Assembly (NCBI RefSeq): GCF_041379765.1
Contig: NZ_CP166919.1
Location: forward strand, 1,054,001 to 1,118,000
Direction: 5' to 3'
DNA length: 64,000 nucleotides
From: Thalassotalea sp. Sam97
Lineage (GTDB): Bacteria; Pseudomonadota; Gammaproteobacteria; Enterobacterales; Alteromonadaceae
How positions within the stretch are numbered: position 1 is the stretch's first letter; each line of letters opens with the position of its first letter. The position numbers and the translations under genes were made by a program. This document shows, piece after piece, positions 48,792 to 57,868 of the stretch. Below the pieces are notes generated by a model, which was not told the DNA's origin, did not search any database, and saw only the letters and a list, made by a program, of their open reading frames with translations.

Positions 48792-49448
48792 TTAGCGCTG
48801 ATATAGCTGATTTTGCTCGATGTAATCGGCAATATAAGAGGGCAAAAAGCGCTGACAATTTTGCTTTTGTAGAAGTTGTTGGCGAATTTGTGTTGAAGAG
48901 ATATCAACTTGACGAGTCTCCACCATTAATATTTGTCCAGCTGCAAGGTGGTTAACATCGTTTATATTGCGGGTTATGCGATGTTTTATTGTCTCGTCAA
49001 CATGCAGGCTGTTATATCCTGGGCGAGTACTGACCACGAAATGACAGAGTGTAAATAACTCGTCAATTTGATACCACGTATGCAAGCTTAATAGAGAATC
49101 GGTACCAATAAAGAAAAACAATTGTGCAGTTGGGTATTGTTGCTTGAGCTCTTTAATGGAGTTAACGGTATATGAAGGCTCATGGCGTTGTAATTCTCTC
49201 GCGTCAACGACAAATAATGGATTTTGCTCAGCGACCAGTCGAGTCATTTGTAATCGTTGCTCAGCATTGGCATGGGTTGATGATTTATGAGGGGGCAAAT
49301 GCGCTGGCATTAATAACACATGGCTGAGTGTGAGCGCATTGGCTAAATCTTCACAAGGAAGAATATGCCCTAAATGAATCGGATCGAAGGTACCACCAAA
49401 AATGCCAAGACGCTGAGCTCCTAATGTTTCGTTTAGATTGCTGGTCAT
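48792..49448 (-). CDS. nadD: Nicotinate-nucleotide adenylyltransferase
   Basis: Makes deamido-NAD from nicotinate mononucleotide and ATP. The 218 residues begin with the nucleotidyltransferase motif GIFGGTFDPIHLGH (about 15-28), followed by PPHK near 52 and the ISSTQIRQ motif near 190. Its ATG overlaps the holA stop by one base (TAATG). Confidence 0.96.
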   Translation of the reverse strand: MTSNLNETLGAQRLGIFGGTFDPIHLGHILPCEDLANALTLSHVLLMPAHLPPHKSSTHANAEQRLQMTRLVAEQNPLFVVDARELQRHEPSYTVNSIKELKQQYPTAQLFFFIGTDSLLSLHTWYQIDELFTLCHFVVSTRPGYNSLHVDETIKHRITRNINDVNHLAAGQILMVETRQVDISSTQIRQQLLQKQNCQRFLPSYIADYIEQNQLYQR

Positions 49449-50503
49449 TAGGCTATGTATTCGTAGTCCAGTGGCAGGGTTTGTGTAGCGTGACCATGAT
49501 ACAAACTAATGCAAACATCACTTAGCAAGATAAATACATCGAAGTCACTGGCGGTTTTACTGATTAAATCGACTTGCGCAAGGCGCATTTTCGCATGCTT
49601 AATGTTAGCTAGCGTCATTGTTGCTAATGCGTGTTGATAAAGAGGCTTTTTCTTATCCCAAACTTTAAATTGTTTAAACACATCGCCTTGCTGGGCACCA
49701 GATTTTAGCATGAGATGCATTTTTTCCAGTTCGGTGATTTGTCGATGTAAAACCCAAATAAGTTGCTGCGCCGCTATACCTTCGTGTTTCATCTGCGTTA
49801 GCATGTCTTGAATTTGACTGAGTTGGCCAGCAAGCAATGCATCGGTTAATTGAAACGGCGTAAATTTGGCTTGGCGGATCAGTAATTGTTCGAGCGCATC
49901 AACATCAAGGTAGTGTTGTCCATAGAGCAATGCTAATTTTTCTAATTCTTGTGCCAGAGCAGGGGTGTTGCCAGCAAAAAAGTCAATGAGCATGCGCTGC
50001 GCATCGTGACTCATTTTGATATTTAAGCGCTGGCATTGTTGATTTAACCAAATGCTCAGGCCTTTGCCTTCTAATTCATATACTGGAATATAGGTGCCAG
50101 CTTGCTCAATGGCTTTAAACCATTTTTTTCGAGCGGTAGCGCTATCGAGTTTGCCACCGTGGACAATCAACAAGACATCAGTTTGCTGCGCTTTTTGCAA
50201 TGTAGCAATATCGATTAAGATATTGCTCGCTTTATCATCGAGCTTAGCTGAGCCAAGATCAATCTCAATAATACGTAAGCTAGCAAACAGGCTTAAGCTT
50301 TGAAACTCGGCCATAACATCGGCAAAGTCAAAGCTTTCCTCAACGCTAAAGCGGATCAGTTCATCGTAGCCTTGCTGCTTGGCGACTTGCTTAATTTGTG
50401 CAAGGGCATCATTTTTTTGCCAAGGTTCATCACCAAAAATAGCAAAGGTATTCGCCAGAGATTGACTTAATTGTTTGCTTAATTGACTGTGATATATACG
50501 CAT
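49448..50503 (-). CDS. holA: DNA polymerase III delta subunit
   Basis: Clamp-loader subunit that opens the beta clamp. The 351-residue protein has the AAA-like fold without a functional Walker A, with an N-terminal FGDEPWQKNDALAQI and the C-terminal helical collar region. It sits between lptE and nadD as in E. coli, 10 bases after lptE. Confidence 0.94.
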   Translation of the reverse strand: MRIYHSQLSKQLSQSLANTFAIFGDEPWQKNDALAQIKQVAKQQGYDELIRFSVEESFDFADVMAEFQSLSLFASLRIIEIDLGSAKLDDKASNILIDIATLQKAQQTDVLLIVHGGKLDSATARKKWFKAIEQAGTYIPVYELEGKGLSIWLNQQCQRLNIKMSHDAQRMLIDFFAGNTPALAQELEKLALLYGQHYLDVDALEQLLIRQAKFTPFQLTDALLAGQLSQIQDMLTQMKHEGIAAQQLIWVLHRQITELEKMHLMLKSGAQQGDVFKQFKVWDKKKPLYQHALATMTLANIKHAKMRLAQVDLISKTASDFDVFILLSDVCISLYHGHATQTLPLDYEYIA

Positions 50504-50513
50504 GGCAACCGTA

Positions 50514-51032
50514 CTACCCGTTTAGCTTGATACTGGCTAAATCGCGCAGAATTTTATCGGCGGCAGCAACACGCATTTCTTTACGCAACAGGTTTAACTC
50601 ACGTGTCTTTGCTAAAGCGCGGTTCGGATCGTCTTGATAACTGCGGGTGATATTAAAGTCATAATACTGACGTTCTTGTTCGTTAATCATTACTTCATAA
50701 CGCACGGTATAGGTCAGTTCATACTCAGCAACTTGGCCGTTTTCAAACAAGCTCAGGGTTCGACGATTAAGACTATCTTTAAGAATACGTAAATGAGGTA
50801 CATCATCCGTTACCGATTTAATAATGGTTATATCGTTTACGGTAAGGTGTTGCTTCACAACGCGGGTTAGTTCGCCATGGGGATCTTGCGAGCTAACGTA
50901 CATGGTTTGTAAGCGCTCGGGGATTAAATAATCGCCTCGCAATTTAAAGCCGCAAGCGGTTAGCAAACTGACCATCAGCATAGCGCTGATGGTCAGTTTT
51001 AAGTGCTTGGTAAAATGTGTTGTTAACAGCAT
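50514..51032 (-). CDS. lptE: LPS assembly lipoprotein LptE
   Basis: Outer-membrane lipoprotein of 172 residues that plugs LptD and helps insert LPS. Signal peptide 1-26 with lipobox LTAC (Cys27), followed by GFKLRGDY as in relatives. The start overlaps the leuS stop by one base, and the leuS-lptE-holA-nadD order is conserved. Confidence 0.94.
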   Translation of the reverse strand: MLLTTHFTKHLKLTISAMLMVSLLTACGFKLRGDYLIPERLQTMYVSSQDPHGELTRVVKQHLTVNDITIIKSVTDDVPHLRILKDSLNRRTLSLFENGQVAEYELTYTVRYEVMINEQERQYYDFNITRSYQDDPNRALAKTRELNLLRKEMRVAAADKILRDLASIKLNG

Positions 51033-53611
51033 TAATTAGCCACAATATTAACCAGTTTGCCCGGTACGTAGATGACCTTGCGAATGGTTTTTCCGTCGGT
51101 AAATTTAACTACATTCTCATCATTAAGAGCCTGTTTTTCAACATCTTCTTGAGAAGCAGTGCTAGATACTGTGATTTTAGCACGTAATTTACCGTTTACT
51201 TGTACGATGACCAGTTTTTCATCTTCAACAAGCGCGCTTTGGTCTACTTGTGGCCATGCCGCATCTTCAACTTCACTGTTGTCACCAACAATTGCCCATA
51301 GTTCATGGCCTAAGTGTGGCGTGATAGGGGTAAGCATTAATACTAAGGCTTGTACCGCTTCTTTCATTACTGCACGGTCAGCATCTGACTCCATCTTAGC
51401 CTTAGCTAAGGTGTTCATCAGCTCCATAATCGCAGCAATGGCAGTATTGAACGTGTTACGACGACCAATATCATCACTCACTTTGGCGATGGTTTTGTGT
51501 AGTTCACGACGCAAGTGTTTATGTGCAGACTCTAGAGTCACATCGCTTAATGCTGGCGCATCACCAGATTCCACAAAATCGTGAACCAATTTCCACACGC
51601 GTTTTAAGAAACGATGCGCACCCTCAACACCTGAGTCAGACCATTCAAGCGTTTGCTCTGGTGGTGAGGTGAACATGATGAATAAGCGCACAGTATCAGC
51701 ACCGTACATCTCAATAACTTGTTGCGGGTCGATACCGTTGTTTTTCGACTTACTCATTTTACTCATGCCAGCAGAAATAACCGGCTCGCCGTCAAGTTTA
51801 GAAATAGCTTTTGTGACTTGGCCTTTTTCATTGCGCTCAACGTCAACGTCGGTCGGTGAAATCCAAGTTTGTGCGCCATTTGCTTCTTCACGGTAGTAAG
51901 TATCAGCAAGCACCATACCTTGACATAACAAGCTCTTAAATGGCTCATCAGATTCTACTAGACCTACATCACGTAATAGTTTGTGGAAAAAGCGCGAGTA
52001 CAATAAGTGCAAAATCGCGTGCTCAATACCACCAATGTATTGATCTACCGGTAGCCAGTAGTTGGCTTTGGCAGGATCTAACATCACATCAGTGCTCTCT
52101 GGCGAACAGTAACGTGCGTAATACCAAGACGATTCCATGAAGGTATCAAAGGTATCGGTTTCATGTAACGCAGGTTGACCATTGTAGGTGGTTTTTGCCC
52201 ACTCAGGATCCGCTTTAATCGGCGATGTTACGCCGTCCATAACCACGTCTTCAGGTAACTCAACCGGCAGCATATCTTCTGGTACCGGCACTGACTCGCC
52301 GTTTTCTAAGGTTAGCATTGGGATTGGTGTACCCCAGTAACGCTGACGAGAAACACCCCAGTCACGTAAACGGTAATTTACCGTCACTTTACCTTTGCCT
52401 AGCGTCACTAATTTGTCGCTGATGGCTTTAAACGCAGCATCAAAGTCTAAACCGTCGAACTCATCTGAGTTAACCAAAGTGTTTTTCTCTACGATAGCAG
52501 CGGTTTCAATGTCATCGCCTTCTTGTGCAGCGATAACTTGCTTGATTGCTAAGCCATATTTTTTCGCGAACTCATAGTCACGTTGGTCATGACCAGGAAC
52601 CGACATGACTGCGCCTGAGCCGTAATCCATTAACACAAAGTTCGCTGCCCATACAGGTACTTGTTCGCCTGTTAATGGGTGAATGGCTTTAAGACCGGTA
52701 TCGACACCACGTTTTTCCATGGTCGCCATTTCGGCTTCGGTTGCTTGGTTATTTTTGCATTCTTCGATAAAGGCCGTTAATTCAGCATTACCTTCAGCTG
52801 CTTTTAATACCAATGGATGTTGTGCAGCAAGCGCTACGTAAGTCACACCCATAACGGTGTCTGGACGTGTGGTGTAGATATCAAACGCTTCATCGCTGTC
52901 AGCAACGGTGAAGGTCATTTCAACACCTTCCGAGCGACCAATCCAGTTACGCTGCATGGTCTTAACTTGCTCAGGCCAGCCGTCAAGCTTGTCGATGTCG
53001 TTTAATAGCTCTTCTGCGTAATCCGTGATTTTAATGAACCATTGTGGAATTTCTTTTTTCTCAACAATGGCACCTGAACGCCAGCCGCGACCATCGATAA
53101 CTTGTTCGTTAGCAAGTACCGTTTGGTCAACCGGATCCCAGTTAACGGTTGCATTTTTCTTGTACACTAAGCCTTTTTCATAAAGCTTAGTGAAGAACCA
53201 TTGCTCCCAACGGTAGTATTCTTTTTTACAGGTAGCGAATTCACGATCCCAATCGTAAGCAAAGCCTAACGACTTAAGTTGGTTACGCATGTAATCAATG
53301 TTTTCGTACGTCCATGCGGCAGGCGCAGCCTTATTTTTGATTGCTGCGTTTTCTGCTGGTAAGCCAAATGCATCCCAACCCATTGGTTGCATTACATTTT
53401 TACCTTGTAAGCGTTGGTAACGACTGATCACGTCGCCTAGCGTGTAGTTACGCACATGGCCCATGTGCAAACGACCGCTTGGGTACGGGAACATCGATAA
53501 GCAGTAGAACTTTTCTTTGCCTTCGATTTCTTGTGCTTTAAAGGTTTTCTTTTCCATCCAACGTTGTTGGATTTTGCTCTCAATGGATTGAGGATTATAA
53601 ATGGCTTCCAT
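51032..53611 (-). CDS. leuS: Leucyl-tRNA synthetase
   Basis: Class I synthetase charging tRNA-Leu, 859 residues. HMGH of the HIGH motif lies near residue 49, the editing (CP1) domain spans about 225-415 with the conserved TTRPDT, and KMSKS is near 619 (GMSKMSKSKNNG). The start is near other leuS N-termini (MEAIYNPQSIESKIQ). First gene of a long minus-strand block reaching rodA. The 196-base divergent spacer to the zinc-ribbon gene must hold both promoters. Confidence 0.98.
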   Translation of the reverse strand: MEAIYNPQSIESKIQQRWMEKKTFKAQEIEGKEKFYCLSMFPYPSGRLHMGHVRNYTLGDVISRYQRLQGKNVMQPMGWDAFGLPAENAAIKNKAAPAAWTYENIDYMRNQLKSLGFAYDWDREFATCKKEYYRWEQWFFTKLYEKGLVYKKNATVNWDPVDQTVLANEQVIDGRGWRSGAIVEKKEIPQWFIKITDYAEELLNDIDKLDGWPEQVKTMQRNWIGRSEGVEMTFTVADSDEAFDIYTTRPDTVMGVTYVALAAQHPLVLKAAEGNAELTAFIEECKNNQATEAEMATMEKRGVDTGLKAIHPLTGEQVPVWAANFVLMDYGSGAVMSVPGHDQRDYEFAKKYGLAIKQVIAAQEGDDIETAAIVEKNTLVNSDEFDGLDFDAAFKAISDKLVTLGKGKVTVNYRLRDWGVSRQRYWGTPIPMLTLENGESVPVPEDMLPVELPEDVVMDGVTSPIKADPEWAKTTYNGQPALHETDTFDTFMESSWYYARYCSPESTDVMLDPAKANYWLPVDQYIGGIEHAILHLLYSRFFHKLLRDVGLVESDEPFKSLLCQGMVLADTYYREEANGAQTWISPTDVDVERNEKGQVTKAISKLDGEPVISAGMSKMSKSKNNGIDPQQVIEMYGADTVRLFIMFTSPPEQTLEWSDSGVEGAHRFLKRVWKLVHDFVESGDAPALSDVTLESAHKHLRRELHKTIAKVSDDIGRRNTFNTAIAAIMELMNTLAKAKMESDADRAVMKEAVQALVLMLTPITPHLGHELWAIVGDNSEVEDAAWPQVDQSALVEDEKLVIVQVNGKLRAKITVSSTASQEDVEKQALNDENVVKFTDGKTIRKVIYVPGKLVNIVAN

Positions 53612-53807
53612 TAATATCTTCTCGGTTAACTGTTTCTGCGCGCCTTTTTATTGCCTTTTATGGTGAGCCTAGGGGTGGCCTAGGAGAGGCATAGGGCAGG
53701 CGCAATATTCCAAAATATGGCAGCAATATTACCTTATTTCAGCGCTGCCTAACAACGCTTTCTTCCGTCTATACTTAAAATAACGACATTTTTACAGAGT
53801 TTGCACT

Positions 53808-54299
53808 ATGACCGAACAAAATCAACAATATCAAGGTGTCTTCGACCGTTTGTCAGCTTGGCTTGATAAAGCGGCTCCCGATGAAATGCATAGTATTCGC
53901 CAGTGGGTGAATAAAGCGGAGGAGTTTATTGATGCCGCAGCCGATGTGTCAGTAAATGAGTATCAACTGAGTGTCGATAGTTTTAAAAATGATCTGCTCG
54001 GTTTTTACCGACATTACCAACAAGATGCCGAAGAATCTTTATATCTAGATGCTGTGCAAGAGGGCATGTGGCAACATCTTGCTAATATGACCGATACCAC
54101 ACAGGTCGAATGGCAAGAATTTCTTGATGATATTGACCATGACGGTGTGTATCGCAGCGGTGATGTGATTGGTTTTGGGCGATTAAGCTGTAATGGTTGT
54201 GGCCGAGTGGTTGATATTACTCACGCATCAACCGTGATTGATTGCCCTAAGTGCGGTCATAATACGTATTCAAGACAACTGTTTAAGCGCAATGTTTAA
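53808..54299 (+). CDS. Zinc ribbon protein, YbeL/DUF1451-like
   Basis: A 163-residue soluble protein. The first 110 residues are predicted helical and acidic, then two CxxC pairs form a zinc ribbon: CNGCG (near 132) and CPKCGHNTYSRQLF (near 147). It matches the YbeL family found next to leuS in E. coli. Function unknown. The ATG at 53808 has a weak upstream site (ACAGAG). Confidence 0.87.
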   Translation: MTEQNQQYQGVFDRLSAWLDKAAPDEMHSIRQWVNKAEEFIDAAADVSVNEYQLSVDSFKNDLLGFYRHYQQDAEESLYLDAVQEGMWQHLANMTDTTQVEWQEFLDDIDHDGVYRSGDVIGFGRLSCNGCGRVVDITHASTVIDCPKCGHNTYSRQLFKRNV

Positions 54300-54424
54300 C
54301 GGTACAACAGAGATAACGGTACAACTTCAAAAGCAAAGCCAAGTTATTAACTTGGCTTTGTATGTTATCAGGCTTTTGGTTCAGAGCTTATATATGGCCC
54401 TGGTTAAGGCTAAAGCGATAACCT

Positions 54425-57166
54425 TTATTCTACCGCATTACCATCGGCATCAAGATAGGTGATATCTTGGTAACCCAGTGACTTGATCTTATCTTCAATT
54501 TTGCTGCGATCACCAACCACTACCCAAGTTATTTTATCTTCATGTAAAGTGTCTTTGGCCGCTTGCGCTATTTGTGCTTTGCTAAGCGCCCTGACGCTTT
54601 GTGGATATTGTTGCCAGTAGTTATCAGGATAGCCAAACTGTACCATCTCAACCAATGACCCTAGCACTGCGTCGTACGTTTCCCAACGCCCTGGTAGGGT
54701 GAGTACTCGCTTATCTTTGGCGCGCGTAACTTCTTCATCGCTTGGTGGGCGTGCACCTTGAATGTCGGTAAACTCTTTTTGAATCTCACTCATCGATTCG
54801 CTAGTTTTATCGGTTTGTACAGGCGCATAAGCTATGAACGGGCGTTGACCACTGGCGGGTAATAGCAAGGTTCTGGCACCATACGACCAATGCTTATCTT
54901 CTCGTAAATTTAGATTCAAGCGAGAATTAAAGCCACTGCCCAGTACTTCATTAAATCCTTGCATGGCGACTTCATTGTCATTGTTTTTTGGAGCCACAAC
55001 ATGGCCTGCAAAAATAATAGATTGCTCTGAGCCGGGGCGATCGATAAGGTAAACTTTTTCGGCACCAGGTAGAGAGACTGTAGCAATATCTTTTTTCGGC
55101 ACATCTTTGGCTTGCCATTTAGCAAAGGCTTTACGAACTTTGCTTTCTAATTCATCCATGCTGATGTCACCAACGGCGACTAGAGTCGCATTATTAGGAC
55201 GCAACCATGTGGCATGAAAATCATTTAACGTTTTAGGTGACATGGCCTTAACTGACGCTTCACTGCCACTGCCTGTTTGCGGCGTACCGTATGGGTGCTC
55301 GTCACCATAAATCAGTTTCGGAAATACCCTAAGCGCCATGCCTACCGGTTGAACTTTTTCTTGTTGGATTCTAGCAAGTCGTAGATTTTGTCGACGCTTG
55401 AAATTATCTTCAGGGAATGTTGGGTTAATCACCATGTCGGCAAATAAACTTAGGCTATCGTCTAAGTTTTCGGTCAATGCGGACATACTAATATTGGATG
55501 TATCTAAGGTTGATGATACCGAGTAATTTGCGCCTAGTGTTTGCAGGCTATCACTGATCTCTAATGCGTCACGGCTTCTGGTGCCTTCTTCGAGCATTTC
55601 TAAGGTTAAGCTGGCAGTGCCTGCTAGCTTGCCATGATCGGCGGCATATCCAGCGTCAAAGACTAACTGCATGTTTACCATTGGCACGGTAGAACGTTTG
55701 GCTAATACAATGTTTAGTCCATTATCTAAGCTGCGTTTTTCAAAGCTATCAAATGCAACATTTGGCGACTCTTCAGGTTCAGGTAATTTGCTTCGGTCGA
55801 CTGTATTAGCGGCGGCTTTGCCCTCGTCAAAAGGGTGTATTTCTAGTACATATTGACCTTTATTGATCCATGAGCGCGCCGTATTCAGTAAATCAACCTG
55901 ATTGGCTTTTTGCCAACGCTGTAATGTCGTTTTGTAAAAATCCGGTTGATTTAAGTACACTTGATTGCGAGCTAAGGTATCGGATTTACCACCAAAGCCA
56001 CCAACGCGTTCATTGCCACGAATAAACGCTGCTTTACGAGCGGTGACAATACGTTTAACTTCGTCTTTTGTAGGACCTTTTTCAAGTAGTCTGGAGACTT
56101 CCTGATTAATGGCGTTTTCCATATCGCTGAGTGATTTGCCCGGCATGGCAGTAGCGATAACACCAAATATGCCAGAAATTTCTAATGGAAACGCAAAAGC
56201 TTGTACGTCAGATGCGAGTTGCTCATCTATTACTAAGCGTTTGTATAATCGCGACGACTTACCTTGAGACAAAATACCACTGATTAAATCCAATTGATTG
56301 GCTTCAAGCGAGCCGATGCCTGGCATTTTCCATAGCTTGTATAAACGCGCTTGCGGCACGCGATCTTGCATTACGGTGCGCACATCGCCGTCGATGCTGG
56401 CAATCCAATCATCATGTTTGGTTAGTGGTGGTCCTGATGGAATATGGCCAAAGTAATGTTCAACGCGTTGTTTGGCATACTCCGGCTCAATATCACCGGC
56501 TAGTACAATGGTTGCATTACCTGCACCATAATAGGTTTTAAACCACTGATGTACATCATCAAGACTGGCGGCGTTTAAATCTTCCATAGAGCCAATAACA
56601 GAGTGAGCGTATGGGTGGCCGTTGGGGAACATATTTTCAAAAATGGTTATAAAGGCTTTGCCGTATGGTTGGTTTTCACTTTGGCGCTTTTCGTTTTGTA
56701 CAACGCCACGCTGTTCATCCAATTTGGCCTGATCAACGGCACCCAGTAGGTGTCCCATACGATCAGATTCCATCCATAGTGCCATATCTACGGCATTTTT
56801 CGGTACCACTTGGAAATAATTAGTACGGTCGAAATTGGTGGTGCCATTCATACCCGTAGCACCTACGTTATCAAATGGCTTGAAATATTCATCATTATAA
56901 TTTTCAGAGCCATTAAACATTAAGTGCTCAAATAAATGAGCAAAACCCGTTTTACCCGTTGGTTCATTTTTGGAGCCAACGTGATACCAAACGTTTACTG
57001 CAACAACGGGCGCTTTATTGTCGGTGTGAACAATAAGAGTCAGACCATTATCAAGTACATAACGGGTATAGGGAATATCTAGCTCGCTTGCCTTGGCGTT
57101 AAAGCCAATTACGCTCAATATGGCACAGAGTAACCATAGCCTGATAGCAAAAAAGTGATGATGCAT
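54425..57166 (-). CDS. M16-family zinc metallopeptidase, two-domain
   Basis: A 913-residue periplasmic or membrane-linked peptidase. Signal peptide about 1-26, then the first M16 domain with the inverted zinc motif HLFEH (residues 77-81) and the downstream Glu in EQRGVVQNEKRQ near 154. A second, inactive M16 half follows from about 480 (ENLDD and NNATLVAVGDISMDEL near 680). Such pitrilysin/insulinase-type enzymes degrade peptides inside a closed chamber. It is a single gene, and its tail reaches into the plus-strand zinc-ribbon flank with about 125 bases between the stops. Confidence 0.92.
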   Translation of the reverse strand: MHHHFFAIRLWLLCAILSVIGFNAKASELDIPYTRYVLDNGLTLIVHTDNKAPVVAVNVWYHVGSKNEPTGKTGFAHLFEHLMFNGSENYNDEYFKPFDNVGATGMNGTTNFDRTNYFQVVPKNAVDMALWMESDRMGHLLGAVDQAKLDEQRGVVQNEKRQSENQPYGKAFITIFENMFPNGHPYAHSVIGSMEDLNAASLDDVHQWFKTYYGAGNATIVLAGDIEPEYAKQRVEHYFGHIPSGPPLTKHDDWIASIDGDVRTVMQDRVPQARLYKLWKMPGIGSLEANQLDLISGILSQGKSSRLYKRLVIDEQLASDVQAFAFPLEISGIFGVIATAMPGKSLSDMENAINQEVSRLLEKGPTKDEVKRIVTARKAAFIRGNERVGGFGGKSDTLARNQVYLNQPDFYKTTLQRWQKANQVDLLNTARSWINKGQYVLEIHPFDEGKAAANTVDRSKLPEPEESPNVAFDSFEKRSLDNGLNIVLAKRSTVPMVNMQLVFDAGYAADHGKLAGTASLTLEMLEEGTRSRDALEISDSLQTLGANYSVSSTLDTSNISMSALTENLDDSLSLFADMVINPTFPEDNFKRRQNLRLARIQQEKVQPVGMALRVFPKLIYGDEHPYGTPQTGSGSEASVKAMSPKTLNDFHATWLRPNNATLVAVGDISMDELESKVRKAFAKWQAKDVPKKDIATVSLPGAEKVYLIDRPGSEQSIIFAGHVVAPKNNDNEVAMQGFNEVLGSGFNSRLNLNLREDKHWSYGARTLLLPASGQRPFIAYAPVQTDKTSESMSEIQKEFTDIQGARPPSDEEVTRAKDKRVLTLPGRWETYDAVLGSLVEMVQFGYPDNYWQQYPQSVRALSKAQIAQAAKDTLHEDKITWVVVGDRSKIEDKIKSLGYQDITYLDADGNAVE

Positions 57167-57351
57167 ACGCGTTTCCTTTTATTGTTGTTAGTGGCGTTTT
57201 TGCTACCTTGTTAAGTAGCCAATGATTTGTGCTTGATGTTGCGGCACATTGAATTTAACCTTAGTTTTCAGTTTGTTAAATGTCAAAGCCAACTGCGTGG
57301 TAACGCCTTTTGTGACCAAATAAGTCGAGACTCAATGAATAAGGAAAAGTG

Positions 57352-57720
57352 ATGATAGATTTTAACAACAAAAGTGTTTTTAAATTAAAGCAAAATCCAG
57401 AGTATGGTGAGATGGTGAGCCAGCTATTACTAGAGGGTGAAGAGATTTTAGATGCGTATAAATCGATGCGTGATGGCGTGGTATTTACTAATAAACGCAT
57501 TATTGCAGTGAATGTGCAGGGCATTACCGGTAGCAAAAAGGATTTTACATCATTACCCTATAAAAATATCGTTGCCTTCTCTGTCGAAACATCGGGAACC
57601 TTTGATTTGGACTCAGAGCTTGAAATATATTTTTCAGCACTAGGGCAAGTTAAATTTGAATTTAGCGGTAATGCCAAGACCACAGATATCGCGGCGATAA
57701 TAGCGAAACACGTCTTATAA
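57352..57720 (+). CDS. PH domain-containing protein (bPH type)
   Basis: A 122-residue small soluble protein with the bacterial PH fold. LLLEGEEILDAYKSMRDG, VFTNKRIIAVN near 42-52 and YKNIVAFSVETSGTFDLDSEL are the pattern of YvbH/bPH proteins. Start 57352 is used because AAGGA lies 6 bases before this ATG; the GTG one codon earlier is the only alternative. Role unknown. Confidence 0.85.
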   Translation: MIDFNNKSVFKLKQNPEYGEMVSQLLLEGEEILDAYKSMRDGVVFTNKRIIAVNVQGITGSKKDFTSLPYKNIVAFSVETSGTFDLDSELEIYFSALGQVKFEFSGNAKTTDIAAIIAKHVL

Positions 57721-57868
57721 CGCAGGCCAAAACCGTGTAACGCTAATTAGGTTTTGCATTTTTACAGGGCATACGGTTACTATGGAATGAACACCAGTAA
57801 CACATTGGTATGATAACCCTAGTGTGATTTACTGTATGCAGTAAAGATTAAAAGGATACCCGCATTTG